Shown here: piece by piece, positions 63,788 through 64,000 of the stretch
How the letters are laid out: each line of letters begins with the position of its first letter
How positions within the stretch are numbered: the first letter of the stretch is position 1
From: Caenorhabditis elegans
Lineage: Eukaryota > Nematoda > Chromadorea > Rhabditida > Rhabditidae
Direction of reading: 5' to 3'
Assembly: GCF_000002985.6 (NCBI RefSeq)
Contig: NC_003282.8
Location: 8,060,001-8,124,000 of the forward strand
DNA length: 64,000 nt
Notes under the pieces: model-generated
What the model saw: the letters and a program-made list of their open reading frames with translations, nothing else
Databases searched by the model: none
What the model was told of the DNA's origin: nothing
Made by a program: the position numbers and the translations under genes

Positions 63788-64000
63788 CTACCAAGTGATA
63801 ATTTTTTTTGTTTTTTGTGAGTAATCGGGATTCGAATACAAATACTCGATTTTATACAAAATATGGGTACGTCTCCTCTAATATAAAGCCTCCTCAAACT
63901 TCAATCAATCATTGACCTACTGAAATTTTCACAAACCCTCTAACAGGTTCGAGGCGAAGCCGAGAACCTACGCCCGGCAAGGGGACTCGCCTTACACCCC

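Larger units (their letters stand above)
62241..64000. other. Repeat-rich end of window
   Basis: CT-rich microsatellite (62285-62335), then AT-rich and repeat-like DNA with CCCCACGGTGGAG, a tRNA-like unit at 63734, and at 63945-64000 the start of a GC-richer segment that continues beyond the window. No gene was recognised. Confidence 0.5.

Overview
The window is nematode nuclear DNA and is almost certainly Caenorhabditis elegans chromosome IV or a very close relative. The evidence is AT-rich sequence, many short introns with GTAAGT-like donors and TTTTCAG acceptors, ATGs placed just after orphan TTTCAG sites (trans-splice acceptors), and recognisable gene content: the L1CAM homologue sax-7, the divergent homeodomain gene nsy-7, a TMBIM-family gene, rabenosyn-5 and a GRASP protein. 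No database search was possible. Gene names rest on protein reading and on memory of the worm gene order. Exon coordinates were worked out by hand from splice consensus and frame continuity.

Layout. 1-2.7 kb: upstream DNA. 2.7-24 kb (+): sax-7, 17 coding exons for a protein of about 1,328 residues with six Ig domains, five fibronectin III domains, one TM segment and a FIGQY ankyrin-binding tail. Two more signal-peptide first exons lie inside its introns: 7102 gives the four-Ig form and 20530 would give a previously unremarked minimal form. 24-39 kb (-): nsy-7, with a compact body at 24.06-26.65 kb and a far upstream alternative first exon at 38.9 kb. The 12 kb intron between them holds a 1.6 kb giant palindrome and a LINE remnant. 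39.3-39.6 kb (-): a tiny membrane protein, divergent from a TMBIM-family gene (39.9-41.4 kb, +). 42.5-44.2 kb (+): a small secreted protein of unknown function, convergent with rabenosyn-5 (44.5-47.6 kb, -). 48.3-52.2 kb (-): a probable ADA3-like chromatin gene, divergent from the GRASP gene (53.5-55.4 kb, +). 56.4-58.4 kb (+): a type I membrane protein with a possible receptor L domain. 59.2-61.3 kb (+): a worm-type PP1-like phosphatase. 61.8-62.2 kb (+): a decayed selenium-binding-protein fragment. 62.2-64 kb: repeats.

The genes do not form one pathway. The main themes are cell adhesion and neuronal patterning (sax-7, nsy-7) and membrane traffic (rabenosyn-5, GRASP). The most unusual non-coding sequence is the sax-7 intron at 12.4-14.05 kb. 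It holds two long arrays of perfectly phased heat-shock elements, a roughly 35-bp minisatellite in which each unit carries a joined CHR plus E2F-type site, a 15-bp satellite and a perfect CRE palindrome. It looks like a transposon-borne regulatory cassette.
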